Part shown: positions 29,260-38,605 of the stretch, piece after piece | Layout of the letters: each line of letters opens with the position of its first letter | Position numbering within the stretch: position 1 is the first letter of the stretch | Assembly: GCF_003431825.1 (NCBI RefSeq) | Contig: NZ_CP020083.1 | Location: 3,262,501-3,326,500, forward strand | Direction: 5' to 3' | Length of the DNA stretch: 64,000 nt | Source: Blastomonas fulva | Lineage (GTDB): Bacteria > Pseudomonadota > Alphaproteobacteria > Sphingomonadales > Sphingomonadaceae | Notes under the pieces: generated by a model | Seen by the model: only the letters and a program-made list of their open reading frames with translations | The model's database searches: none | Told to the model about the DNA's origin: nothing | Program-made: the position numbers and the translations under genes

Positions 29260-30180
29260 TCATCCGATATTCAGATAATTCAGCTTCGCCCCGCCGCGCG
29301 GCCAGTCCATCTTCACCAGCCGCCCGGTGCCCGACAGCGTGATCCACGCGGTCTTAAGGTCGGGCCCGCCAAAGCAGATGTTGGTGGTGAACGGATCATC
29401 GGTCGCGACGAACTCGATAAGTTGGCCGTCGGGCGAAACCACCGAGATGCCGCTCTGCCCGATCGTCGCGACGCAGACATTACCCGCACCATCGACCGCC
29501 AGCGAATCGAAAAAGGTATAACCCGGCGGGCTGTACAGGAACGTCCCGCTTGGCCCGAGCAGCCCCTGGCTGAAAGCGATCTCGCCCGGACCGGCAACGT
29601 CATACGCCCACAGCTTGCAGGTGTAGGTTTCCGCGACATAGAGCCGTTTGCCATCGGGCGAGAGGCCGATGCCGTTGGGGTTCTCCATCGGGAAGATCAC
29701 TTCCTTGAGCAGCGAGCCATCGGCCTTGGCATAGAAAACGCCGGTGACGTCGCGCTCGCGCTCGCGGGTCTTGCCGTGATCGGTAAACCAGAAGCCGCCT
29801 GCATCGTCGAACACGATATCGTTGGGGCCGCGAAGCGTGCAGCCGAAATCGCCATCACGGTACAGCGTCTCCACTGCTCCGGTTTCAAGATCGACCCGCT
29901 CGATCCGGCCCCCGGAATAATCGGATGCCTGGCCGTGCGGCACCAGCAGACCTGCGCGCTCGATATAATCGAAGCCGCCATTGTTGCAGACATACAGCCT
30001 GCCATCGGGGCCGATCGCCGCGCCGTTCGGTCCTCCGCCAAGCTCGGCGATCACCTGTTGCGAGCCATCGGGGAGCACGCGGGTGACACAGCCGCGCTCG
30101 ATCTCGACAAGCACCACGCTGCCGTCGGGCATCGCCACCGGGCCTTCGGGAAAGCGCAAGCCTTCGGTTACCAGCTCCAT
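29260..30180 (-). CDS. SMP-30/gluconolactonase-like enzyme
   Basis: 306 residues of a six-bladed propeller. Landmarks are LRFPEGPVAMPDGS (metal-ligand Glu), GGPNGAAIGPDGRLYVCNNGG, RGPNDIVFDDAGGFWFTDHG (metal-ligand Asn), MENPNGIGLSPDGKRLYVAET and GYTFFDSLAVDGAGNV (catalytic Asp). The family hydrolyses sugar lactones with a divalent metal. No signal peptide. It is divergent from pyrB; the 141-base gap contains both promoters. Confidence 0.87.
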   Translation of the reverse strand: MELVTEGLRFPEGPVAMPDGSVVLVEIERGCVTRVLPDGSQQVIAELGGGPNGAAIGPDGRLYVCNNGGFDYIERAGLLVPHGQASDYSGGRIERVDLETGAVETLYRDGDFGCTLRGPNDIVFDDAGGFWFTDHGKTRERERDVTGVFYAKADGSLLKEVIFPMENPNGIGLSPDGKRLYVAETYTCKLWAYDVAGPGEIAFSQGLLGPSGTFLYSPPGYTFFDSLAVDGAGNVCVATIGQSGISVVSPDGQLIEFVATDDPFTTNICFGGPDLKTAWITLSGTGRLVKMDWPRGGAKLNYLNIG

Positions 30181-30321
30181 CCAGAATCCCTCCCGCTTAC
30201 ATTCTTGTCAGTGCTTATCATTGCGGCTGCAGCCGCACCTGTCCACCCTGCAAACGGGGGGTGGCTGCCATGAAAACGACGCTTGAGCCAATCGCGATTC
30301 GCTCCTAGACGCTTGGCTTTG

Positions 30322-31326
30322 ATGACATCGCCAGAAAACAGCTCCGCCCGCCGCCCGGCCAGCGATTATCCGCCCGGCAGCCTGGCCTTTCCGCACCGGC
30401 ATCTGCTCGGCATTGCCGGGCTGCAGCCATGGGAAATCGAGTTCCTGCTCGATGAAGCCGAACAATGGGTCGACATGAACCGCCAGGCCAGCAAGCACGA
30501 CGACCGGCTGGCGGGCCTGACGCTGATCAACGCATTCTTCGAGAACTCCACCCGCACATTGCTGTCGTTCGAGATCGCCGGCAAGCGGCTGGGCGCCGAT
30601 GTCGTCAACATGCACGCGGCGCAGTCGAGCGTGAAGAAGGGGGAGACGCTGATCGACACTGCCGTGACGCTCAATGCGATGCGCGCCGATGCCATCGTCA
30701 TCCGCCACGGCAGCTCGGGCGCGGTGCAGCTGATCGCGGACAAGGTCGGCTGTCCTGTGCTCAATGCCGGCGACGGCACGCACGAACACCCGACCCAGGC
30801 GCTGCTCGATGCGCTGACCATCCGCCGCCGCAAGGGGCATATCGCGGGCCTGCGCGTCGCGATCTGCGGCGATATCCTGCACAGCCGGGTGGCGCGGTCG
30901 AACATGATCTGCCTCTCCACTTTGGGCGCCGAGGTCCGCGTCGCAGGGCCGCCCGCGCTGATGCCGCCTGCGGTCGAATCGATGGGCGGCACCCCCTGCC
31001 GCGATTTTGCCGAGGCGCTCGATGGCGCCGACGTAGTGATGATGCTGCGGCTGCAGAACGAACGCATGCAGGGGCAGTTCATCCCCTCCCCGCGCGAGTT
31101 CCGCCATCTGTACGGGCTGACCGACGTGCGGCTGGCGCTGGCCAGGCCCGATGCGCTGGTGATGCACCCGGGCCCGATGAATCGCGGGGTGGAGATCGAC
31201 AGCCATATCGCCGACAATGTCGAGCGATCCGCGATTACCGATCAGGTCGAAATGGGGGTGGCTATGCGGATGGCGTGCCTTGACGTGCTCACCCGCAGGC
31301 GCCGCGGCGTGGAGGGCTGGGCATGA
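30322..31326 (+). CDS. pyrB: Aspartate carbamoyltransferase catalytic subunit
   Basis: 334 residues. Carbamoyl-phosphate-binding [13 protein letters not shown] (S-T-R-T), the mobile loop with [25 protein letters not shown], and the [12 protein letters not shown] segment of the 240s region. It condenses carbamoyl phosphate and aspartate in pyrimidine synthesis. No pyrI is present. The stop overlaps the start of the dihydroorotase homologue by four bases, the arrangement of pyrB-pyrC' operons in which the inactive partner helps assemble the enzyme. The start at 30322 is the first ATG close to conserved sequence. Confidence 0.95.
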   Translation: MTSPENSSARRPASDYPPGSLAFPHRHLLGIAGLQPWEIEFLLDEAEQWVDMNRQASKHDDRLAGLTLINAFFENSTRTLLSFEIAGKRLGADVVNMHAAQSSVKKGETLIDTAVTLNAMRADAIVIRHGSSGAVQLIADKVGCPVLNAGDGTHEHPTQALLDALTIRRRKGHIAGLRVAICGDILHSRVARSNMICLSTLGAEVRVAGPPALMPPAVESMGGTPCRDFAEALDGADVVMMLRLQNERMQGQFIPSPREFRHLYGLTDVRLALARPDALVMHPGPMNRGVEIDSHIADNVERSAITDQVEMGVAMRMACLDVLTRRRRGVEGWA

Positions 31327-32576
31327 GCAAGCTTCCCACCCGCCCGCTGACAATCACCAACGGCTGTCTGGTGTTGCCGGGCCGGGCTGAGCCTGTGCCA
31401 GGCGCGCTGCGCATCATCGGCGACAGGATTGCCGAGATCGGCGACGTGACGCCCGGGTCCGACGATGCCGTGCATGATGCCAGGGGCGCGCTGATCGCAC
31501 CGGGCCTCGTGGATCTGGGCGTGTTCGCGATCGATCCGCCCGCGTTCCATTTTGGCGGGATCAGCCGCGCTGCGCTGATGCCCGACCAGAGCCCGCCGCT
31601 CGACCACCCGGCGCGGGTGCGCTTTGCCGCCTATTCGGGCAAGCCCGATTTCTGGGTGCACCCGCTCGCAGCGGCAACCCGCGACCTTGCGGGAAGCGAG
31701 ATGGCCGAGATCGGGCTGATGAAGGAGGCAGGCGCACGCGCGGTTGCCACCGGGAGACGCTGGATCGTCGATACCGGCGTTATGCATCGGCTGATGCAAT
31801 ATTGTGCGATGCTCGACCTGCCGCTGATCGTCCACAGCCAGGACCATGGCCTGTCGGGCAACGCCGTCGCCACCGCAGGCGAAATGGCGACCCGGCTGGG
31901 TCTGCCTCAGGCGCCATCAGAGGCCGAGAGTATTGCGATCGCGCGCGATCTGTCGCTGGTGCGGATGACCGGGGCGCGGGTGCATTTCCGCCAGGTGACT
32001 ACGCGCGCAGGCCTTGCGCTGATCCGTGCCGCCAAGACCGAAGGGCTGTCGGTAACCGCCGGGATCACGCCTGCGCATCTTTTCCTCTCCGATGTCGCAC
32101 TGGGCGGCTTCCGTACCTTTGCGCGGCTGTCGCCGCCGCTGCGCTGCGAGGATGATCGCCAGGCCGCGATCGCCGCCGTCGGCGATGGCACGCTGGATGT
32201 CATCGCCTCGGGCCATGATCCGCGCGGGCCGGAGGACAAGCGCCTTCCCTTCGCCGATTCGCAGCCAGGCATGGCCGGCGCGGAAACGCTGCTGCCGTTG
32301 TCGCTGGGGCTGGTGCGTGATGGCGTGATCAGCACCGAGCGGCTGTTCGATCTGATCGCGGCCAATCCCGCGCGCATCCTCGGGGTGCAGGCGGGCGCGC
32401 TGCGCACCGGCTACGAGGCCGACGTGGTGGTGGTCGATGCCGACCGCCCCTGGCAGGTCGATTCTGCCAAGATGGCGGCGAGCGCGGGCAACACCCCGTT
32501 CGACCGCCTGCCGGTCCAAGGACGCTGCGTCGCTTTGTTCAAGGGCGGGCGACTGGTCGATCAGATGAAGGGTTAA
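31323..32576 (+). CDS. Dihydroorotase homologue lacking metal ligands (PyrC'/PyrX-like)
   Basis: 417 residues with the amidohydrolase fold (PGLVD at 60-64; [17 protein letters not shown]). The residues of an active dihydroorotase are missing. The H-x-H after PGLVD is G66-V-F68, the second His of the HxxH pair is Q224, and the Asp of the TDHAPH motif is G297 ([12 protein letters not shown]). The first carrier His (H171, VHSQD) remains. In Pseudomonas an inactive PyrC' is needed to assemble the aspartate carbamoyltransferase dodecamer. The ATGA overlap with pyrB supports the same role. A genuine dihydroorotase should be elsewhere in the genome. Confidence 0.87.
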   Translation: MSKLPTRPLTITNGCLVLPGRAEPVPGALRIIGDRIAEIGDVTPGSDDAVHDARGALIAPGLVDLGVFAIDPPAFHFGGISRAALMPDQSPPLDHPARVRFAAYSGKPDFWVHPLAAATRDLAGSEMAEIGLMKEAGARAVATGRRWIVDTGVMHRLMQYCAMLDLPLIVHSQDHGLSGNAVATAGEMATRLGLPQAPSEAESIAIARDLSLVRMTGARVHFRQVTTRAGLALIRAAKTEGLSVTAGITPAHLFLSDVALGGFRTFARLSPPLRCEDDRQAAIAAVGDGTLDVIASGHDPRGPEDKRLPFADSQPGMAGAETLLPLSLGLVRDGVISTERLFDLIAANPARILGVQAGALRTGYEADVVVVDADRPWQVDSAKMAASAGNTPFDRLPVQGRCVALFKGGRLVDQMKG

Positions 32577-33606
32577 GCCGGCCCAGGGCCTCACCCATCC
32601 AGTCGAACCCCGCCAGGAACGCCGCGACGTTCGCGCCCAGCGCATCGACGGCATAGCCGCCTTCCATCACGATCACCGTGGGAAGGTCCAGGTCGGCAAT
32701 CGATCGGGCGATCGGCGTATAATCCGCCGTCTGCAGCGCGAACTGCGAGATCGGATCGCCAGCAAAGGTATCTGCGCCGAACGATACGCACAGCATGTCC
32801 GCACCGAAGTCATGGATCGCAGCCAGCCCGGTATCGAGCGCGGCACGATACGCCTCCAGCCCGCTCCCGCGCGGCAGCGGCAGGTTGAGCGTCGCGCCCT
32901 CGCCCGCGCCCTCGCCGCGTTCGTCGGCATGGCCCCAGAAGAACGGATAGTCGGTCGCCGGATCGGCATGAACCGAGACGAATAGCACGTCGCCGCGTTC
33001 GTAGAAGATGTCCTGCGTGCCGTTGCCGTGGTGGTAATCGACATCGAGGATCGCGATCCGCCGCTTGCCCGCCGCGATCGCCGCCTCGGCCGAGATCGCG
33101 ACATTGTTGAGGAAGCAGTATCCGCCGAGATAATCCGCGCCGCAATGGTGCCCTGGAGGACGGCACAACGCGAAGGCCGCGCGCTCACCGCCCAGCACCG
33201 CCTCGGTGGCCGCCAGCGCGGATTGCGCGCCCCAATAGGCGCTGGTCCAGGTGCCTGCCGAAATCGGGCTTGAAGCATCGAAGCTGAACTGGCCAAGATC
33301 CGCATCGATCCGGTTCAGGTTGAGCGGGCGCCGTCCCACCACCGGCCAGGCATAGCCATGCGCATCGCCGTTGCGCCCCGCGGCCACCCAGCGTTCGTGC
33401 GCGCTTTGCAGGAAGGCGAGATAATTGTCCCTATGCACCCGCCGGATAGGCTCCATGCCATGGTCGCGCGGAGCCCCCACTTGGGACAGCGTCGCCAGCA
33501 CATTCTCCATTCGCCCGCGATGCTCGGCATAGGGCACATAGGCGCCATTGTGCAATTCCATCGCGGGCGCATGGTCGTGCTGCCGCGCGTCGAAGAACGT
33601 CTTCAT
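32539..33606 (-). CDS. Histone-deacetylase-superfamily (acetylpolyamine) amidohydrolase
   Basis: 355 residues. HDAC-family motifs: RPPGHHCGADYLGGYCFLNN (catalytic His pair), DVDYHHGNGTQDIFY (zinc ligands Asp and His), SFGADTFAGDP (zinc Asp) and VIVMEGGYAVDALG. The overall length and the FDARQHDHAP start suit acetylpolyamine amidohydrolases, which remove acetyl groups from polyamines. Cytoplasmic. It overlaps the S9 peptidase stop-to-start (ATGA at 33603-33606). Its last 38 bases overlap the 3' end of the pyrC'-like gene on the other strand. Confidence 0.87.
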   Translation of the reverse strand: MKTFFDARQHDHAPAMELHNGAYVPYAEHRGRMENVLATLSQVGAPRDHGMEPIRRVHRDNYLAFLQSAHERWVAAGRNGDAHGYAWPVVGRRPLNLNRIDADLGQFSFDASSPISAGTWTSAYWGAQSALAATEAVLGGERAAFALCRPPGHHCGADYLGGYCFLNNVAISAEAAIAAGKRRIAILDVDYHHGNGTQDIFYERGDVLFVSVHADPATDYPFFWGHADERGEGAGEGATLNLPLPRGSGLEAYRAALDTGLAAIHDFGADMLCVSFGADTFAGDPISQFALQTADYTPIARSIADLDLPTVIVMEGGYAVDALGANVAAFLAGFDWMGEALGRLNPSSDRPVARP

Positions 33607-35537
33607 TGCGCGAACAGTTGCTTGAGGAACACCGTCTCGACCTCGCGGCGCAGATCGTTGTTGGCTTTCTTGAGGAAGCCATGCCCCTCATCGGCATAGA
33701 GCACGTACCAGGTCTGCACCCCGTTGCCGCGCAGGGCTGCTACCACCTGATCGGATTCGGACTGCGGAACGCGCGGGTCGTTTGCCCCCTGCATCACCAG
33801 CATCGGCTTGGTGATCTTGGCCACGTTCTTGAGCGGCGCGATCCGCTCGAACACGGCGCGCATCTTGGGGTCACGCTCGTCGCCATATTCGGCGCGGCGG
33901 TTGTCGCGGCGATAAGCCTCGGTGTTCGCCATGAAGCTGATGAAATCGCTGATGCCATAGCGCTCGACCCCGCCGACCAGCCGGTCCGAATAGAAGGTCA
34001 TGGCTGCAAGCGACATGTATCCGCCATAGGACTGGCCATAGACCGCGATGCGCCGGGCATCCATTCCCGGCTGCTTGCCTGCCCAGTCGATCAGCGATCC
34101 AATGTCCTTGACGCTGTCTTCGCGCAAGGGTCCGTTGTCGAGATTGAGGTACTTGGTGCCATAGCCGTCCGACCCACGCACATTGGGCAGGATCACCACC
34201 GCACCCAGAACATCGGCGAAATACTGCGCGCCGGGGTTCCATGAGGGGCGAGTCTGCGCCTCGGGTCCGCCATGGATGTCGATGATCACCGGAAGCTTTG
34301 CATCGGCTGCTGCGTTCTTTGGGCGGTAGACGAAGGCGGGTACCGAAAGCCCGTCGAAGCTCTTGAACCGGATCAGCTCGGGCTCGACCAGTCTTGCCGG
34401 ATCGAGTTCGCCCGCTTCGGACTGCGTCCAGCGGGTGACCGCGCCGGTCCCCAGATCGATATCCCACACATCGCCTGCGGTGGTGGCATTGGTAAGCCCG
34501 ATCGCAAGCTTGCCGCCATCGGGGGAGAATTCGAGCGCGCTGATGACGCCGCGCGGCAGCTCGGGCGAAGAGATCGCCTGCGGGGTGGTCAGCGACGAGA
34601 TCAGCACCCGCGAGAAGCCGTCCTCGTTGATCGTGTAGGCCAGGGTCCTGCCATCGGGCGAAAGGTCGTAGGCCTCAACGTCCCAGTTCACCTTGTCCGA
34701 AAGCTGGGTCATCTGTCCCGACGCGATGTCGATCCTGACCAGCCGACGGAAGTCGCCGCCCGCGTTGGTGATCGCAAGGATCGCCTTGCCGCCATCGACA
34801 AAACGCGCCTCCTCGAACCGCGCCTTGGCGTTGACTGAAAATTCGAGCGGGGTGACCTTGCCGCTCGCCATATCGAGCAGCATCAGCTGGTTTTCGCGGT
34901 TGGAGATACCCTTGCCCAGCAGCACGGTCGCCTTGTCCGCGCTGATATCCTGCGGCCCGACCGCACCTGTCCCCTGCCACACCAGTCGGCGGCTCTTGGG
35001 ATCGGCAGGATCGGCGGCCATGATCGCATAATCGGCCGATCCCTTGGTGGCGCGCGACCAGACCAAAAGGCTGCCATCCTTGGCGAACACCGGCGACTGG
35101 TTGCGCGTTACCGGCTCGGTCAGCGACTGCGCCACGCCATGGAGATCGCGCACGAACAGCTGGAACCATTCGTCGCCGCCGGTGTCGCGGGTGAGCAGGA
35201 AACGGCTCTGGCCGGGCACCGCCTTGGCCCCGCCGACGGGTTCGTTGAAATAGGTCAACTGACGCCGCGCCGCGCCGGGAGCGGTAACGTGATGCACCTG
35301 AAAGGTCGATCCGAACCGGGTGGTGATCAGCATCGATCCATCGGGCAGCCAGTCCTGGAACCGCGCCTCGCGATAGTTCTGATAGCGCTGTACCGCCTCG
35401 CGGATGTCCTGCGGGATTTCCGGCACGTTGTCCAGCCGCGCGGTGCCCACCTGCCGGGTCTCGACCGGCGCCTGCTGCGCAGTGGCGGGGACAGCGATCA
35501 GTGCGGCAAAGGCCAGCAAGGTCGAACGGTAAAGCAT
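33603..35537 (-). CDS. Secreted S9 prolyl-oligopeptidase-family peptidase
   Basis: 644 residues with a signal peptide (MLYRSTLLAFAALIAVPATAQ). An N-terminal beta-propeller is followed by an alpha/beta-hydrolase domain with DIHGGPEAQ, nucleophile serine in YGQSYGGYMSL, Asp in GANDPRVP and His in ADEGHGF. It probably cleaves peptides in the periplasm. AGGAGT lies upstream of the start. It is the first gene of a two-gene operon with the HDAC-like amidohydrolase. Confidence 0.9.
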   Translation of the reverse strand: MLYRSTLLAFAALIAVPATAQQAPVETRQVGTARLDNVPEIPQDIREAVQRYQNYREARFQDWLPDGSMLITTRFGSTFQVHHVTAPGAARRQLTYFNEPVGGAKAVPGQSRFLLTRDTGGDEWFQLFVRDLHGVAQSLTEPVTRNQSPVFAKDGSLLVWSRATKGSADYAIMAADPADPKSRRLVWQGTGAVGPQDISADKATVLLGKGISNRENQLMLLDMASGKVTPLEFSVNAKARFEEARFVDGGKAILAITNAGGDFRRLVRIDIASGQMTQLSDKVNWDVEAYDLSPDGRTLAYTINEDGFSRVLISSLTTPQAISSPELPRGVISALEFSPDGGKLAIGLTNATTAGDVWDIDLGTGAVTRWTQSEAGELDPARLVEPELIRFKSFDGLSVPAFVYRPKNAAADAKLPVIIDIHGGPEAQTRPSWNPGAQYFADVLGAVVILPNVRGSDGYGTKYLNLDNGPLREDSVKDIGSLIDWAGKQPGMDARRIAVYGQSYGGYMSLAAMTFYSDRLVGGVERYGISDFISFMANTEAYRRDNRRAEYGDERDPKMRAVFERIAPLKNVAKITKPMLVMQGANDPRVPQSESDQVVAALRGNGVQTWYVLYADEGHGFLKKANNDLRREVETVFLKQLFAQ

Positions 35538-35564
35538 GCGACACTCCTAAGAAAACACACCCGA

Positions 35565-35705
35565 TGATCCTCACCCGGACCGGGGAGGTGGCAGTCCGCA
35601 GGACCGACCGAGGGGAGGCGGGATCGTACACAGATCACAGGGGCGCACAACCCCGCTTCCCCTCCGCCGCTTCGCGGGCCCCTCCCCGTTTCGGAAAGGA
35701 ATTTC
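35565..35705. repeat. GC-rich intergenic palindromic sequence
   Basis: The 180-base gap between the S9 peptidase and the flavodoxin-like gene is filled by short inverted elements: CCGGGGAGGTGGC...CCGACCGAGGGG and CTTCCCCTCCGCCGCTTCGCGGGCCCCTCCCC. It resembles the element at 1597 in composition and in the CCCCTCC blocks. No gene is seen in it. A termination or mRNA-processing role is possible. Confidence 0.55.
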
Positions 35706-35717
35706 AGCGGCTTGGGA

Positions 35718-36215
35718 TCAGAATATCCCCATGGCAACACCCGCGCCGAGCATTGCGCCCAGCTCGCCGCACCGGGCCAGATCGGTCGCGCCCAGCCGCT
35801 TGGGCGCCGCGATCGCCTCGGGAGTTTGCGCATCGGTGCACACGATCAGGCTGTCGGCAATCCGCCGCAACCTCCAGCCGGTGGCTATGCGCTCGATCTG
35901 CCGCACCGCGCCCTGCCCGTCCGATCCTGCGGCAACCATCGCCGCATAGGGCCGCCCCTCGATCCGCCCCAGCACAGGATAATAATGGCGATCGAAGAAC
36001 TCCTTCATCGCCCCGGTCATGCTGGCGAGATTTTCAGGACACACGAACAGATAGCCTGTGGCCCAGAGCATGTCTTCGGGTTGTACATCGTCGGCGGCGA
36101 GCATCCGCGCCGTACACTCGCCCGCTGCCGCCTCGAAGGCGGCCTGCGCCATCGCCTTTGCCGCGCCGGTACGGCTGTGCCAGACGATCAGCAGGGTCGG
36201 GATCTCGGTCATCAT
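35718..36215 (-). CDS. Flavodoxin-like NAD(P)H:FMN reductase family protein
   Basis: 165 residues of a flavodoxin fold. An N-terminal strand followed by HSRTGAAKAMAQAA (FMN phosphate loop), a GYLFVCPENLASMTGAMKEFFDRHYY segment and AAMVAAGSDGQGAVRQIERI. Probably binds FMN and transfers electrons or reduces quinones; the substrate is not evident. The start is either of two consecutive ATGs (36215 or 36212). No sign of membrane segments. Confidence 0.75.
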   Translation of the reverse strand: MMTEIPTLLIVWHSRTGAAKAMAQAAFEAAAGECTARMLAADDVQPEDMLWATGYLFVCPENLASMTGAMKEFFDRHYYPVLGRIEGRPYAAMVAAGSDGQGAVRQIERIATGWRLRRIADSLIVCTDAQTPEAIAAPKRLGATDLARCGELGAMLGAGVAMGIF

Positions 36216-36424
36216 GTCTGGTTTAGACCCCCACAGGACAGGGTCCACCCGTTTTCGTTAGACCTCGCCAAATCGTCGCAGCAGCGCTAGACCCCGGGGC
36301 ATCCCTGTCGCTCTCCGGCCACCGCCGGAGCCCGGATGCGTGATGGCACTGCACCCGCCCCGGGTTCCGGCTTTCGCCGCAAGAGCGCCGGCTGAACGAC
36401 CGACTTTTTAGGAAACCGCCACCG

Positions 36425-38209
36425 ATGGCCACACTCCATCCCGAACCCGTTCTCGGCATCACCCAGTCGCTGACCGGCCAGCCATGGCACTGGCGCGGCG
36501 CAGAAGGTGACAGGCGCCAGGCCGATCTCGAGCCCGACGATCTGGTCGCCCTGCTGCTGCTCAGCCGGGGCGTGCCGCGCGACGATCTCGACCGCTATCG
36601 CGCACCGACCATCCGTGGCTTCATGCCCGACCCGTCGATCTTCCGCGACATGGACAGCGCCGCCGACCGGTTGGCGCAGGCGGTGATCGCGCGCGAAAAG
36701 GTCACCATCTATGGCGACTATGACGTTGATGGCGCAACCAGCGCCGCGTTGCTGATCCGCCTGCTGCGCGACCTAGGCCTTGATGCCGGCGCCTATATTC
36801 CCGACCGGCTGATGGAAGGCTATGGCCCCTCGGGCGCAGCGCTTACCAGCCTCGCCGAGGCGGGCTCCACCCTCATCGTTACCGTCGATTGCGGCGCAAT
36901 GGCCTATGAGGCGCTGCAGATGGCGCATGATGTCGGGGTCGATGTCGTGGTGGTCGATCACCACAAATGCGCCGCAGAGCTGCCCCGCGCCTTTGCGCTG
37001 GTCAATCCCAATCGGCTCGACGAAGACGATGAGGCGGCCGCGCACGGCCATCTTGCCGCGGTCGGCGTCGCCTTCCTGCTTGGCGCAGCGCTGGTGCGCA
37101 CCCTGCGCGCGCGGGGCTATTTCGCCAGCCGCTCAGAACCTGCGCTGATGGAGTTGCTCGATCTGGTGGCGCTGGGCACCGTTGCCGATGTCGCCCAGCT
37201 CAAGGGTCTGAACCGCGCCTTTGTCGCGCAGGGGCTCAAGATCATGGCGCGGCGGCGCAATATCGGCATGGCCGCACTGATCGATGTCAGCCGCCTCACC
37301 CGCGCGCCGGTGTGTTCGGACCTGGGCTTTGCACTCGGCCCGCGAATCAATGCAGGCGGACGCGTCGGTGCGGCGGACCTTGGCGTGCGGCTGCTCACCA
37401 CGCAGGATGAGGCCGAAGCCAGTGATATCGCAGCCCAGCTCTCGCGCCTCAACGAGGAACGCCGCGCGATCGAGGCAATGGTGCAGGAGGAGGCCGAGGC
37501 GCTTCTCGCCGGGCAGCACAACCGGGCGGTGGCGCTGCTTGCCGGCCAGGGCTGGCACGCGGGCGTGATCGGTATCGTCGCAGGCCGGATCAAGGAGCGG
37601 ACGGGCAAGCCCTCGCTGGTGATCGCGCTGGACGACAAGGGCATCGGCAAGGGCTCGGGCCGCTCGATCCCGGGCGTCGATCTGGGCGCGGCGATTATCG
37701 CGGCCAAGGATGCCGGGCTGCTCGTGGCAGGCGGCGGCCATGCGATGGCGGCAGGGCTGACGATCAACGCCGACAAAATCGACCGGTTCAGCGAGTTTCT
37801 GGAGGAGCATCTGGCAGCGAGGGTCGCTGCGGCATCGGGAGCGGCGCGGCTGCTGGTCGATGCGCTGGTCGCTCCGCGCGGACTCACGCCGGACCTCATC
37901 GATCGGATGGAGAGCGCAGGCCCCTATGGCATGGGCTGGCCCGCGCCGCGGCTCGCGACCGGCCCGGTGCGCATCGTGCGCTGCGATGTCGTGAGCACGA
38001 CGCACGTCCGCGCGATTGCGGCGGGGGATGACGGCGCATCGTTCAAGGCGATGGCGTTTCGCAGCGTCGATACCCCACTGGGCCAGGCGCTGCTGGGCGC
38101 GCCGCGCGACCGACGCTTCTGGCTGGCGGGGCGCGTCAAGATCGACAACTGGAACGGCAATCACGCCGCGGAAATGCACGTTGACGACCTTGCCGCGGTC
38201 GATCTTTGA
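36425..38209 (+). CDS. recJ: Single-stranded-DNA-specific exonuclease RecJ
   Basis: 594 residues. DHH-family motifs: TIYGDYDVDGATSAALL (motif I), VTVDCGA, VVVDHHK (DHH) and the LGPRINAGGRVG, GWHAGVIGIVAGRIKE and GGHAMAAGLTI segments of the DHHA1 domain, then an OB-type C-terminal domain. It degrades single-stranded DNA 5' to 3' in recombination and mismatch repair. The 209-base upstream gap contains a CTCCGGC-CACC-GCCGGAG hairpin at 36313-36330. Confidence 0.93.
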   Translation: MATLHPEPVLGITQSLTGQPWHWRGAEGDRRQADLEPDDLVALLLLSRGVPRDDLDRYRAPTIRGFMPDPSIFRDMDSAADRLAQAVIAREKVTIYGDYDVDGATSAALLIRLLRDLGLDAGAYIPDRLMEGYGPSGAALTSLAEAGSTLIVTVDCGAMAYEALQMAHDVGVDVVVVDHHKCAAELPRAFALVNPNRLDEDDEAAAHGHLAAVGVAFLLGAALVRTLRARGYFASRSEPALMELLDLVALGTVADVAQLKGLNRAFVAQGLKIMARRRNIGMAALIDVSRLTRAPVCSDLGFALGPRINAGGRVGAADLGVRLLTTQDEAEASDIAAQLSRLNEERRAIEAMVQEEAEALLAGQHNRAVALLAGQGWHAGVIGIVAGRIKERTGKPSLVIALDDKGIGKGSGRSIPGVDLGAAIIAAKDAGLLVAGGGHAMAAGLTINADKIDRFSEFLEEHLAARVAAASGAARLLVDALVAPRGLTPDLIDRMESAGPYGMGWPAPRLATGPVRIVRCDVVSTTHVRAIAAGDDGASFKAMAFRSVDTPLGQALLGAPRDRRFWLAGRVKIDNWNGNHAAEMHVDDLAAVDL

Positions 38210-38238
38210 AAAAGCTGCGAAAAGCGAAATAGCGCGCT

Positions 38239-38267
38239 TGACTGCCCAGCCGCGAATCCCTAATGGG
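38239..38267 (+). promoter_or_regulatory. Promoter of tRNA-Glu
   Basis: TTGACT at 38239-38244 and TAATGG at 38262-38267 are separated by 17 bases. This is a near-consensus housekeeping promoter placed 18-23 bases upstream of the tRNA 5' end. Confidence 0.65.
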
Positions 38268-38284
38268 GCGCTTCCCGCGAAGAT

Positions 38285-38359
38285 GGCCCCTTCGTCTAGC
38301 GGTTAGGACGCGGCCCTTTCACGGCTGAAACACGGGTTCGATTCCCGTAGGGGTCACCA
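38285..38359 (+). tRNA. tRNA-Glu (anticodon TTC)
   Basis: 75 bases including an encoded CCA. Acceptor GGCCCCT pairs with AGGGGTC. The anticodon stem is CGGCC/GGCTG with loop CTTTCAC, giving TTC at 38318-38320. The T arm contains GGTTCGATTCC. No integration-type duplication of the tRNA 3' end is seen downstream. Confidence 0.95.
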
Positions 38360-38605
38360 TCCTTTTGAGGATGTCGATCAATTCCGGGACCTTCCATAGG
38401 TCTAGAATTTCCAAGCCAGCAGGATCGCTTGATCCTATGTGGGTGGTGTGCGCGAGCTATCGGCGCACCGCCCTTTGGGCACGTTGCGTCCGGTTCGCAT
38501 ACAGCCCGACAAACTTTCTAACCTATGTGCGTGAACCAATTGCCCAGCTGGCGCGTAGAGTCGCGGGGGACGTTCATGCCAGGCGCCCGGAATTCAGGAT
38601 TTTAG

